A stretch of DNA of 64,000 bases from assembly GCA_012931725.1 (NCBI GenBank), contig CM022949.1, positions 58,523,922 to 58,587,921 on the forward strand. Reading direction: 5' to 3'. Origin of the DNA: Litsea cubeba (taxonomy: Eukaryota; Streptophyta; Magnoliopsida; Laurales; Lauraceae). Shown piece by piece: positions 32,466-42,527 of the stretch. Positions within the stretch are counted from its first letter, which is position 1, and each line of letters begins with the position of its first letter. Below the pieces are notes generated by a model, which saw only the letters and a list, made by a program, of their open reading frames with translations, was not told the DNA's origin and made no database searches. A program made the translations under genes and the position numbers.

Positions 32466-33000
32466 TTGGCTAATTTCATTGTTGAGTTCGTTTCTCCGAG
32501 CTCGGCTTCGACCCAGCCTGGCACCGAACTGGGGGGCATAGGGCATGAGAATGAAGTCACCGAGGTCGACGAACTTTCTCAGAGCCAAGTCCTTAACTCG
32601 GCATGGAGAGTCTTCGTCGACGGCTCGTCTACCTCCAAGAGAGCTGGCGCGGGCATAGTCCTCCAATCGCCAGAAGGACTGGTCATAGAACAGGCCTTGA
32701 CCTTGGATTTCAAAGCAACGAACAACGAAGCTAAGTACGAAGCTTTGATTGCAGGACTGAATAGCGCCCGAATCCTAAGAGCCCGGTAATTGGTGGTCTT
32801 CAGCGATTCACAATTGATAACTAGCCAGCTAACTGGAGACTACCAAGCCCAGGACGACAGGATGGCGGCCTACTTAGCCCTCGTAAAGAAACTGCTCGCT
32901 CATTTCCAGACAGCCGAGGTCAGACAGATCTCCAGAGATACTAACACGCACGCTGATGCGCTCGCAAACCTGGCCTCCGCTGTCGAAGCAGGAAAGAAAA
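32466..33000 (+). pseudogene. Tat second, archaeal-like RNase H
   Basis: After the first RNase H comes WRVFVDGSSTSKRAGAGIVL, then NNEAKYEALIAGL, SDSQLITSQ and DTNTHADALANLAS. This D-E-D-D pattern and spacing is that of the extra archaeal-like RNase H (aRNH) that Tat elements acquired. A TAA at 32787 breaks it between the E and the second D. Confidence 0.88.
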
Positions 33001-33229
33001 GAACTGTTGAGGTTGGGTCGATACTAAGATCAAGCTTAGAGCTCCATCGATCTCGGCAGGTTCTGTGCCTTGATCTCGGCCCAGCTAGATGGACCCGATC
33101 ACTTCCTACCTCAAGGACGATCAGCTCCCCGAAGACAAGAACGAAGCTCACCGGATCAGACTTAAGGCAGCTCGATTCTGGCTATCCCCCGGAGGCAAGC
33201 TCTACAGAAAATCCTTCACAGGTCCCTAC

Positions 33230-34320
33230 CTCTAATGCATCCATCCAAGTAAGGTTGACGACTTTTTGTACAAGATCCACGAAGGAATCTGCGGGAGCCA
33301 CAACGGAGGACGGTCGCTGGCCTACCTAGCTATAAACCAAGGTTACTGGTGGCCGTATATGCAGAGACGCGCAGGTATACGCCAGGAAGTGCGAAAAGTG
33401 CCAGAAGTTCTCCCATTCCTTTCATCAGCTAGCACAGGACCTGAGCCCCCTCTCTAGTCCATGGCCCTTCGCCCAATGGGGGCTGGACATTGTGGGACCT
33501 CTCCACCGGGCTCTAGGAAACAAAAGATGGCTGATAGTTGCCACAGATTATTTCACAAAGTGCGTAGAAGCTGAACCGCTGTCCTCTATCACCGAGAGGG
33601 ATTCCAAGAATTTTGTGTGGAAGAACATCATTACAAGGTTTGGCATCCCTAGGACTTTGATTTCAGACAACGAGACTCAGTTTGATTCTAGTTTTTTCAG
33701 AGACTTCTGTCAAAAGCATGGCATCAGGAGCCACTACTCCACCTCGGCGTACCCGCAAAGCAATGGTCAGGCTGAGATTTCTAACAAAGTATTACTTGAC
33801 AGCCTGAAAAAACGACTCAACCGGGCAAAAGGAAGGTGGGTAGAGGAGCTCCCTAGCGTTCTATGGGCATACAGGACTACCCCGAGGCGTTCCACTTCGG
33901 CGACACCTTTTTCTTTGGCCTATGTGATGGAGGCAGTCATTCCCCTGGAAATTGGCCTCCCAACCCTAAGGTCAGAACTTGTCGATCAGGGCCGAAACGA
34001 GATGAACCTAGCAATGGAGCTGGATCTGGCCGATGAGCGCAGAGAAGTAGCGGCCATACGACTGGCCGACTACCAGCAGCGGCTAGCTAAAGAATATAAT
34101 GAAAGGGTCAAGGAGAGGAGTTTCTCAGTAGGAGAACTAGTCCTGAAGAAGACGCTTCCGTCTGAGAGGAATCCAAATGAAGGCAAACTAACTCCAAACT
34201 GGCATGGACTGTTCAGAGTGGTTTCGGCAGCAGGGCGATCCGCATAGAAACTCAAGGACTTGGAAGGCAGGCAGTTGCCGAGACCATGGAATGCATCCCA
34301 CCTAAAGAAGTTCTTTTTCA
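33230..34320 (+). pseudogene. Tat integrase
   Basis: Starts with the zinc-binding part (H-EGICGSHNGGRSLAYLA, then C-KCQKFSH after a frameshift near 33380). The catalytic core has D in WGLDIVGP, D in ISDNETQF and E in SNGQAEISNK, followed by LPSVLWAYRTTPR, ATPFSLAY and the GPF-like C-terminal segment WHGLFRVV. It ends near 34330 after KKFFF; no chromodomain follows, which fits Tat. Longest open piece 33492-34247. The domain is recognisable but split by a frameshift and a late stop near 34246. Confidence 0.9.
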
Positions 34321-34422
34321 AAGAGATGTAATGAAGACCGCATGATTAATAAAAGGAGCCTTCGCCTTGTCGTCAATTTGTGTCACCTTATCCGAGTTCG
34401 GCATCACGGGTTCATACACCCT

Positions 34423-34776
34423 GGGACTGACCGCGGGTTCATACACCCAGGCTTCCCAAAACTTTGGGTTCACGCACCCAGGGACTGACTTAGGGTTCAT
34501 ACACCCAGTCGCTCCCAAAACTTTGGGTTTATACACCCTGGGACTGACCTCGGGTTCATACACCCAGGCTTCCCAAAACTTTGGGTTCACTTACCTAGGG
34601 ACCGACTTAGGGTTCATACACCCAGTCGCTCCCAAAACTTTGGGTTCATACACCCTGGGATTGACCTCGGGTTCATACACCCAGGCTTCCCAAAACTTTG
34701 GGTTCATGCGCCCAGGGACTGACTTAGGGTTCATACACCCAGTCGCTCCTAAAACTCCGGGTTCATACATGCCCTG
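34423..34776. repeat. 117-bp minisatellite after Tat integrase
   Basis: Three copies start with GGGACTGA or GGGATTGA at 34423, 34540 and 34657, exactly 117 bp apart. Each is two related halves of about 58 and 59 bp (GGGTTCATACACCCAG, then CCAAAACTTTGGG). CCAAAACTTTGG is itself nearly palindromic. A 136-codon frame across it only reflects a period divisible by three. Confidence 0.92.
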
Positions 34777-35138
34777 AGATCGATCCCGGGCCCAGGCTCG
34801 CATAGCCGAGGTCCTCAAAATTCTGAATTCACCTCGGCCAATAGTTGTCTTTGAGAGAAAACAACGCAAGTACAGAGAAAAGCAGTAAAGAGCAGAAAAT
34901 CAGCAAAATGCAGAGATACAGAAGACACAGTCCATTTGGGTTAAAAACTTCATTTTTATTAAATGTAATTTCCTCATTACATGGGTTGCAGAAAAGCAAA
35001 GCAAAATACAGTAAGGAGGCTCGCAGTCCTCTAAAAAAAGGAAAAGGATGAAGAAAGCTCAATTGAACAACTTGGTTTTTCATTCAGAGGAAAAAAGATT
35101 ACAAGCTGACTCACATTACATTTCGAAGGATAAAAAGG
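34777..35138. other. Tat non-coding segment
   Basis: AT-rich sequence between the minisatellite and the end of the antisense ORF. T-rich plus-strand and A-rich minus-strand tracts may include the poly(A) signal region of the antisense transcript. No gene seen. Confidence 0.4.
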
Positions 35139-36639
35139 CTACAATCTGAAAGCAGGAAATACAATGTATTCAGAAGCTGCAGGGGCTTCGGCGACTCGGT
35201 CAGCATCCTCACCGCTTCTCCAGAGAACCAGCGGTTTTAGCAGCAGCCGCAGTCGTCTCTGAAGCACTGTCTGCAAGGGGATAGGTGGGGCATCGCTCAC
35301 AGGAGGGGCAGATGAAGCACCACCTAATAGAGGGTCAGCAGCAGGGACTTCGACCCGGGAACTCTCAGGCAGTGGGGCAGGACTCGGTTCGGGTTCCGGG
35401 GCTGAGTACTTCGGCAGGTTATGATAGACCGGATGATCTTCAGGAACCCCCGCCTCTCTTAATGCGGCCCGGCAGCCCTCCTCGAACAAAATGGAGGTTA
35501 TCTCCTCCACCTGCCTTTCATATTCCTCCATGGCCCGGTCCGCTCCCTTCTGGAAGGCGGCTTGGGCTTCGGCCTGCAGTGAGGACTCGAGGTCAGAATT
35601 CTCCTTCTGCAGCCGCTCCACTTCGGCATGCTGAGCTGTCAGTTCGGCGTTTTCCCTCTGCTGTCTTTCCATTTCGGCATGATTAGCGAGCAGTTCGGCA
35701 CGCTGCCTTGACGATTCTGCCGCCGACTCTGCCTTTAGTTTTGCCAGCTCAGTCTCCAGCTCAGCCAACCTTTTCGTCTTCACCCAGATCTCACCCCTCA
35801 GCTGATGGGTCGTCGACGTGAGATCGGTAATGCTGGCCAGTGTCACCTCCAGCTGCATTCAGCTCGGCATTGCTCTTTTTCAAGTCCGCCAGCTCCTTCC
35901 TCAGCTTCTCCCTCTCGGACTCCAGTTGAGTAATCCTGGAGACGTTTTTGTCGCTCCTTTCTAACACCAGCTGGAGCCTTTGGACATTTTGTGAAGGAGA
36001 ACGGATTAGACAAGAGCAGCCGGAACCAAATCCATCAGATATGCGTCAGGAATACTTACTAGGAGAGCGGCCTGAATCGCCGAGGCCAACAGATTCTCAT
36101 TATCGGACTTTGCATGCCGCTCCATGTCGCGCGGGAGGGCTTTGGCGAGAGCCTCGATGACAAGAGGGTCTCCCAACACCCGGTCCTCCATGTTAAGGGG
36201 CCTCCCGAGCTGAATCTCCAGCCTCGGCCTCCACGGTGCCTGCACGATGGTACGGCACCCGGATGCCGATCCAGATCCTTGCCCGGTTCCCTACCCCGAA
36301 GGCCCGCTGATTTAGCGGGCCATCTCGGCAACAACCCTGCTCGCTGGCGCGCTCTTTTCAGAAGGGGCTTTACCCCCACGGAGGGCGAAGGCGTCTTGTC
36401 CTTTGGGGCCGGCTCAGCCCCAAGTCTTTTCCCCCGGCTCTAGGCTTCTTTCTGTGTGGAGATCCGTCCCTCGCCCACTCCGGGGAGCGCCTCCGCTCTC
36501 CCTCGCTAGGGGTAATGATAGGGGCAGATGTAACAGCGACGCCCCCCGAGCCCGAAGCCGCGCGGGTGCTGGCAGATGAAGGCGCTGCGGAGGACGAGGA
36601 CCCGCACCTGAATTTGGCCGCCAGATCCTTGGTTCCTGG
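35139..36639 (-). pseudogene. Tat antisense extra ORF, 3' part
   Basis: Minus-strand continuation of the ORF at 44423-45397, cut by element C. First a Ser/Ala-rich linker with RKKPRA-type basic clusters, a frameshift near 36375, then a helical stretch (IEALAKALPRDMERHAKSDNE). A donor AGTAAGT at 36060-36054 opens a 71-nt intron whose acceptor has become AA (35990-35989). Next comes about 200 residues of heptad-like coiled coil rich in E, L, K and Q (with a frameshift near 35860), and a Pro-rich tail to the stop at 35139. Such antisense ORFs between pol and 3' LTR are known in Tat elements; their function is unknown. Confidence 0.75.
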
Positions 36640-36909
36640 TGAAAGTCCTTGGGATCCTAACCCTAGAGGGGGGGTGAATAGGGTGAGCTACTAATAGTGA
36701 CTAACTATGACCAATTTTAATTTTCTATAAACTAACTAGTCACTAGTGATGATAACAAGCACAATGCGGAAGCTAAATACATACAATCACCACAAGAGCA
36801 TGCACCACAACACAATATTTATAGTGGTTCGGCCAACGTGCCTACATCCACTACCGGCTTGTGCTCTCACACCCCACCGGATTTCCACTAATATGCTTTT
36901 CAAAAGGCT

Positions 36910-37171
36910 AAGCAATAACCTCTACAACTATGCTTTTCTAGGCTAAGCAATAACCTTACAATGTGCTTTTATAGGCTAAGCAATAACCTTTACACAATGC
37001 TTTTATATGGCTAAGCAATAACCTTACAATCAAATGACTTAAGCAATAACCTCTACAACTATGCTTTTCTAGGCTAAGCAATAACCTTACAATGTGCTTT
37101 TATAGGCTAAGCAATAACCTTTACACAATGCTTTTATATGGCTAAGCAATAACCTTACAATCAAATGACTT
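36910..37171 (-). repeat. 131-bp tandem duplication built of 33-bp hairpin units
   Basis: 36910-37040 and 37041-37171 are near-identical. Each contains four units with GCTAAGCAATAACC or a variant, and TGCTTTT next to AAGCA allows short hairpins (stem TGCTT/AAGCA, loops TTCTAGGCT, TTATAGGCT, TTATATGGCT). It lies downstream of the TATA box on the element strand, so it would be transcribed into the leader. It is repeated in the 5' LTR at 42798-43059. Confidence 0.85.
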
Positions 37172-37967
37172 CTCTCAAAGAAAGTGTTTTCACAAAACAC
37201 TCTAAGAGATTACAATTAAGCTCAAAGTTACAATGCCTCTTTAATAGGCTAATTTGAAAGTGAAAACTAAACTCACACAACACACTAATGAGTGCAAAGA
37301 TGTATGCTAATGAGGTGTGTGTGTGACAACTTCAATCAAGTTTAAAAAGTAAAGTCCAATGAATATATGCTCAAAGCAATTCAAAGATTAAAGCACATAG
37401 AAAGAATTGATTGAAGTTTAAATGCAAATCACATGAACAAATCCTAACTTGTTGATGATTTAAAAAATCAAGGCTCACAAGTTGTATGAAATTAATTTGC
37501 CTTAAACATGTGATGCATTTTTAGTGTTGTTTTCAAAAACAAGATTTAACAAAGGTTTTAAAAAGATTGAAAACAACAATGATGATTCAAACAAGTTAAA
37601 TTAACATGTTATAAAGAAATCAAAGTTTTAAACATAACATGTTTAACAAAGTTTAAAACTAAACTAAGTTTGAATCAAAGAAAAGAATTCATTACAACTT
37701 AATATCAAAGATTGAATGGAAGTAATGAATTCATTTCATCATAGTTATCATGCTAAAAACATTTACCAAAGATTTAAAACCAAGCATGAAACATATGATT
37801 AAATTAAGCAAAGCTTACTTGGAGATTTAACTTCATGATCCAAGCTTTAGCTTCCTTAATGACCTTCTTAATCCCCTTGGTTCATCCCCTTTATCTTCTC
37901 TTCAAACACCTCCAAGAAGGCTCCAAGTTTGTTCAAAAGTTCCAACATTTTTCCAAAGGGAATGAAG

Positions 37968-38136
37968 CCTTTTTATACACAGAAAACAGAGTTTCTGCGT
38001 GTCCCCGGTCGACCCCATGACAGGCCCGGTCGACCGACCCTTAACGGTCAGAAAAATGACCGTTGGAGAGCCAAACGGCTCTCTGCCCAGTCGACCCGCA
38101 GTGTACGCGGTCGACCGAGATGTGTACCCGGTCGAC
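37968..38136 (-). promoter_or_regulatory. Element C promoter: TATA box and GTCGAC array
   Basis: The minus strand reads TATAAAAAGG at 37977-37968. Just upstream on that strand lie the CAGAAAC...TTTTCTGTGTA flank (37997-37976) and then GTCGAC at 38131, 38110, 38090, 38029 and 38008, spaced 21, 20, 61 and 21 bp. A CCAAACGGCTCTCTG inverted block sits between the groups. Element order is therefore array, flank, TATA. Confidence 0.8.
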
Positions 38137-38533
38137 CGAGTACACTGGGCCCTGGGCCACTTTTCCCATTTTGCATACTTTTGCAATTTTCAAAGATTTT
38201 TGATGTGGGACTTGTTGGGGCCATTAAATCAAGCTTGAAACATGATTTAAATCAATCTAAGTATTTTTTAAAATCATGAATCATAAAAAGCCACAAATCA
38301 TTTGAGACTTTAAAACTTAGGCTAAGCTTGAATTTTGAAATTCCTTTTACAAAATCAATTGCATCCAAAATTAAAACCAATTCATGCATAAAACATGAGT
38401 TTTACCATATTTAAAAACAATGCATGGATAAAATAAGATTTCAATGTTTTCTAAAATAATGCAAGTGTGAGAAATCAAATGATGATTAAAATGATATGCA
38501 TCCATCAAATTGCAATACACAAAATTCCTAACA

Positions 38534-38852
38534 ATCTCCCCCTTTGCAATTTGATGGCAAACCTTAACTTAACACTAAACCTCACACTAAGTCTTCAGCT
38601 CCTTGGCTTGACACGGCTTGAAATCTTCGGATGCTCCTTCACTTAGCTTGGGCTTTAGCTCTTTTGATCTTCATTCTTCTTGTCCTTAGCTCCAAGCTTT
38701 CTTTCTTTTATCTTCTCTCCCCCTTAGACCAAGCACTCTCTCTCCTTGGTCTTTCTCTCCCTTTGCCATTGAATGCTCTCTCCCCCTTTGATCTTTCTCC
38801 CTTTTTGGGTAGCTAGAGCATTTTCTCCCCCTTAATCCTTTCTCCCCCTTTG
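38534..38852 (-). promoter_or_regulatory. Polypurine tracts of element C
   Basis: TCTCCCCCTT copies at 38535, 38716, 38779, 38824 and 38842 read AAGGGGGAGA on the element strand. The one touching the LTR is the expected plus-strand primer. Multiplicity confirms SIRE affinity. Confidence 0.82.
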
Positions 38853-40968
38853 CCATTAAATTGCAAAGGTAGCAATTGAAGAAAGGTACCTACACACATG
38901 AAACAAGGAAAATACCTTTAGTAGCACCTGTTAACAAATGAAATCGAAAATGAAATACTTAACAGGCTATTATGCATGTGAGTAAGTTATAAGGGAATAG
39001 CAATGGTGAATTTGATCATCTCTAATGCTTCCTTAGAAGGTTTACTCCCCCTCAATCCATAATCTTCTTTTGTCATACTTTTGACAAGAATATAACTATT
39101 AGATGCAAGAAGAAGATGGTTTAACCAATTGAGGGATAACTTCCAGGGAAGGATTAGATACCAATTGATAATGATTAACTATAAGGCTCAATGATCAAAT
39201 TACCAAATTGGAGAGAAACCAATTGACCTATAAGCTTAAGGAAAGTTGAAGAGCAAGGTCAAAAGGTTAATCTATCATGGATACCAATTGAAATAAGAAC
39301 CATATCAATTGAGATTTAAGAGTATGACTTATTAGCTCAATCACTCTAAAATGGACTTAAGGAATGTAACTAGAAGGATTAATCCAAGTTAGAGCTATCC
39401 ATGATGATAAGGGGTTTACTAAACATAGCATCAAATAATATAACTATGAAAATCATATGCTATGTAAATTTTGAAATCATTTCACTCAATCATAAAATAT
39501 GACTATCGAGTGTAAGATGAGTGAAATGAAATTCAAACCATGATGCCTACCTCAATCATTAACCAACCAAGATTATTAACACATAAACATGGTGGTCACG
39601 AGATTTAACCAATTAAGCAAGAGAGGTGGCAAACATGACCATTTATGAAGTTAATGGAATGTGACATGAAACAAAGACATATTACTATCAAGTTTAATCC
39701 AATGTGCACAAGGTTTATCACAAATATATAACATCAATTGGAAGTTATACTAATTGAAAATGATATCATTTGATTACCAATTGAATATGGAACATGTTTG
39801 AGAGCAAGCATGTGACAAACACAAGATTCCATCAAGCAACATAATGAATATTCATCACTTTAATGATATAACTATTGAGCATAGTGATGAACATGAGAAA
39901 TTGCATTTTGAAAATATATGACTTATAAGAATATGCAATTTCCAAAGTGTCAACCATATGAATACAACATCTAAGAAATCCATCATTCAAGAGATATAAC
40001 TATGTAATTCAAGAAATGAATTTCAAAGAGGTTCATATGATCAAACACTACTATGAGGTTGAAACATGTATAAGTATGACAAATACACATGAATCAAACA
40101 TCATAACCATCCATTTCACAAAAATGACTAGAAAGCATAAAGGATGGATTTGGGTTCTAGTATGGTTAAAAAAAATAATTAAAGAACACAACCATACATG
40201 GAACAAATAAAACATTTGCATAAAGAATGTAACTAAAAGAGCAAACATGCAAATAGTCTATCACAACATTCATTTCCATTAAAGGATGACATAAGCAAAA
40301 GCATAAGGAAATGAAAACATGGAACATGCTTTGATGAATACAACAAAAAGTTTTAAAGCATTTCCATTCATGCAATCTTCAAATCATAAACAAAATCTAA
40401 CAATGGGCATAATGTATATGAAAATAAAGAAAGCACCTTATCAAACATCAAATTGTATTCTAAGCAATATCACTACCAAGAATCATACAATTTGATTTAA
40501 AAACCATTCAACTTGCATTTTAAAAGATATAACTTAATTGGAAAACATACAAGTTAATCTTTTCAAAGTAATTTCCCATGTGAAAGTATAACTTAAAAAT
40601 TCATGGAAAAATTAAATTGATTTAAGTCATTTGTTTTTCAAAATAATCTAACTAAGACATACAAACAAATGATATTGCAACATCAATCGATTATGAAAGA
40701 TCTAGCTATGAAAGCTTTGAACCCATAATCAATTGAACATGTAGAAATGCAAACAAGATGTGACTATAAAAAGCAAATCTAACATGTGAGAAATACAATC
40801 AAATGATTTTGAAAACCATGATATGTGACTTAGGGAAGTACATGAAGACAAAATCAAATGATCATAAAGAAACAAATGCATTTTAAAAAATGTAACTAAG
40901 AAGGAACATAAAATGCAAATGTAATCATGACCAACAAAAAGATTTAACTATTAAGGTTAGGTTGGTCA
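38847..40968 (-). other. Array of about 25-30 hairpins with a shared loop motif
   Basis: Consecutive inverted repeats, mostly 50-75 bp apart, have arms of 6-13 bp that differ in every unit and loops mostly of 22-37 nt. Perfect arms include 39423-39431/39457-39465, 39477-39488/39518-39529, 39851-39859/39883-39891, 39897-39906/39933-39942, 40214-40221/40247-40254, 40269-40277/40307-40315, 40447-40458/40485-40496, 40627-40636/40663-40672, 40877-40885/40909-40917 and 40928-40935/40961-40968. Loops usually carry a motif near GATATAACTAT (minus strand ATAGTTATATC), always the same way round. Different stems around a kept loop argue for structure rather than primary repeat. Function unknown. Confidence 0.85.
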
Positions 40969-40983
40969 ATGAGGTCTAAGGCC

Positions 40984-42429
40984 CTAAGGTTTGTCTATTT
41001 GTCTAACTTTGGGAATCCACCTAAGGTCTTGGGATGGATGAACTTTGAGGTCTAACTTAAACTTCTCACCAACTCTAGGAGATTTAACTTGATAAATTAT
41101 TAACTTAGACTTATCACCATGAGATATAGATTTAACTAAGTTTAGCTTAGATTGGTGATTAGTCTTTTGGTGAGTTTGCTTCTTTGGGGTTTGAACCATT
41201 TTTCTTTTCTTCTTATCTCCTCCCTTTAATTGACTTTTGAATTTTAGATTCAACTTTGCAACTTTCTTCAAAAGTTCTATCATGTTTTGATTTAAGGGAG
41301 ATAGATTGAGAAGCTTTTTATTAATAGATTCTTTTAGAGTTGGTTTAACTTGTTTAACCTCTTTAGAATCTATTTTAGGAGACTCCTTTTTAATAGGTTT
41401 TACTTGTTTAGTCTTCTTGGAGTCTTCCTTGGTTTTTAGTGTTTTACCCTTCATTGAATTTGATTTTACCTTTTTGGGTTCAAAGTTGGGTTTAGACACA
41501 TGGCTTCTCCTTAGTTTGCACTCAAACCTAAAGTGTCCTTCAATGCCACAATAATTGCATTTAGTCATGGGCAAGGAGGAATGAGTACTAGAGAATGAGG
41601 ACTCACCTTTCACAAAAGTGTTGGTGAATTTAGGGTCATGTGAAATATTCCTATCAAATCCAAGACCCGTCCTATCTCTTTTAGATTTACCCAATTTCAA
41701 TAACTTTTCAAATCTTTCTTCACTTTGGGTAAATTTGCACTCATACTTTTGTTTGTAGGTTTCAAGTTGAGTGACTTGTTCTTTAAGGGTTGAATTTTCA
41801 TTTTTAACTTTTGTAAGTTCATTTTCAATTCCCTTAAATTTGTTTAGCTCTTCATGGGCAAGTTTTAATTCAAATTTGACTTCATTGATAACATTAGATC
41901 CAAGTTCTAGAGTTTTTATCTTAATTTGTGCATTAGATAAATTTTCCATAGAAATGGTTAACTTGGATTCTAGGTTGTTAATGTTTTCATCTTGCCTTTT
42001 TAATTGATCTCTTAGTTTTGAATTTTCCTTATTAAGATTATCATAATCTATCTTTGATTCTCTTAGATCATCTTTAATATTAGATAGATTATGCAAAGAG
42101 ATCATGAACTTAGATTCTGCACAATTTATTAATTCTTCTTTTTCTCTAAGTTCATCTTTTGAAGAGACTAATTCTTGGTTTAGTCTTTTAGATTCTTCTT
42201 TTAATCTTCTATTCTTCTTAGAAAGCTCTAAGGATAATGTGCACAAATCCTCATAAGCTTTTTCAATGTCATTATCATTTTCATCATTTTCTTCCTCTTT
42301 TAATTCAAATTGAGATTCTTTAAATTCATTGTTTGAATCTCCAATAGTGGGAAGAAGAAGGGGTCTAGAAGAATCTACCAAAGAATCTACAAAGTCTAAA
42401 CTAGTGGAATCCATTCTTATGATTTTCAT
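40984..42429 (-). CDS. Gag-like coiled-coil and zinc-knuckle protein of element C
   Basis: 481 codons, intact. After a short N-terminus comes an acidic Glu/Asn/Asp segment (residues about 35-55), then about 200 residues of coiled coil (KAYEDLCTLSLELSKKN and similar heptads). The GLGFD turn follows, then a zinc knuckle C-x2-C-x4-H-x4-C (CNYCGIEGHFRFEC, near residue 300) and a Lys-rich tail. This matches the C-terminal half of SIRE Gag; the UBN2 head is missing. The ATG is 84 bases after the PBS. An intact frame in an otherwise empty element suggests selection, perhaps for binding its RNA and joining another element's particle, which is inference. Confidence 0.85.
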   Translation of the reverse strand: MKIIRMDSTSLDFVDSLVDSSRPLLLPTIGDSNNEFKESQFELKEEENDENDNDIEKAYEDLCTLSLELSKKNRRLKEESKRLNQELVSSKDELREKEELINCAESKFMISLHNLSNIKDDLRESKIDYDNLNKENSKLRDQLKRQDENINNLESKLTISMENLSNAQIKIKTLELGSNVINEVKFELKLAHEELNKFKGIENELTKVKNENSTLKEQVTQLETYKQKYECKFTQSEERFEKLLKLGKSKRDRTGLGFDRNISHDPKFTNTFVKGESSFSSTHSSLPMTKCNYCGIEGHFRFECKLRRSHVSKPNFEPKKVKSNSMKGKTLKTKEDSKKTKQVKPIKKESPKIDSKEVKQVKPTLKESINKKLLNLSPLNQNMIELLKKVAKLNLKFKSQLKGGDKKKRKMVQTPKKQTHQKTNHQSKLNLVKSISHGDKSKLIIYQVKSPRVGEKFKLDLKVHPSQDLRWIPKVRQIDKP

Positions 42430-42513
42430 GGAGGCACAACACTAGGGTCTTAACTCTAGGTTTTTACACCTAATCAAGAGTTCCAAACACTTGATCCTAA
42501 TATAGAGCACGAG

Positions 42514-42525
42514 GCTCTGATACCA
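42514..42525 (-). promoter_or_regulatory. Element C primer-binding site
   Basis: The minus strand reads TGGTATCAGAGC (tRNA-Met type), two bases from the 5' LTR at 42528. Confidence 0.95.
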
Positions 42526-42527
42526 CT

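Larger units (their letters stand above)
36640..38533 (-). repeat. Element C 3' LTR
   Basis: Ends TGAAAGTCC...CCTAACA on the plus strand. It contains the 131-bp tandem duplication, a perfect 8-bp hairpin AGTGTTTT/AAAACACT at 37183-37201, a minus-strand TATA box (37968-37977) and the GTCGAC array (38008-38136). Confidence 0.93.

Noticed and set aside
34367..34777. 136-codon repetitive protein
   Set aside because: The frame exists because the minisatellite period is divisible by three; no start context or family supports it.
38847..40968. CRISPR-like array
   Set aside because: The conserved part is short and degenerate, the flanks pair within each unit, no cas genes exist and the context is a plant retrotransposon.
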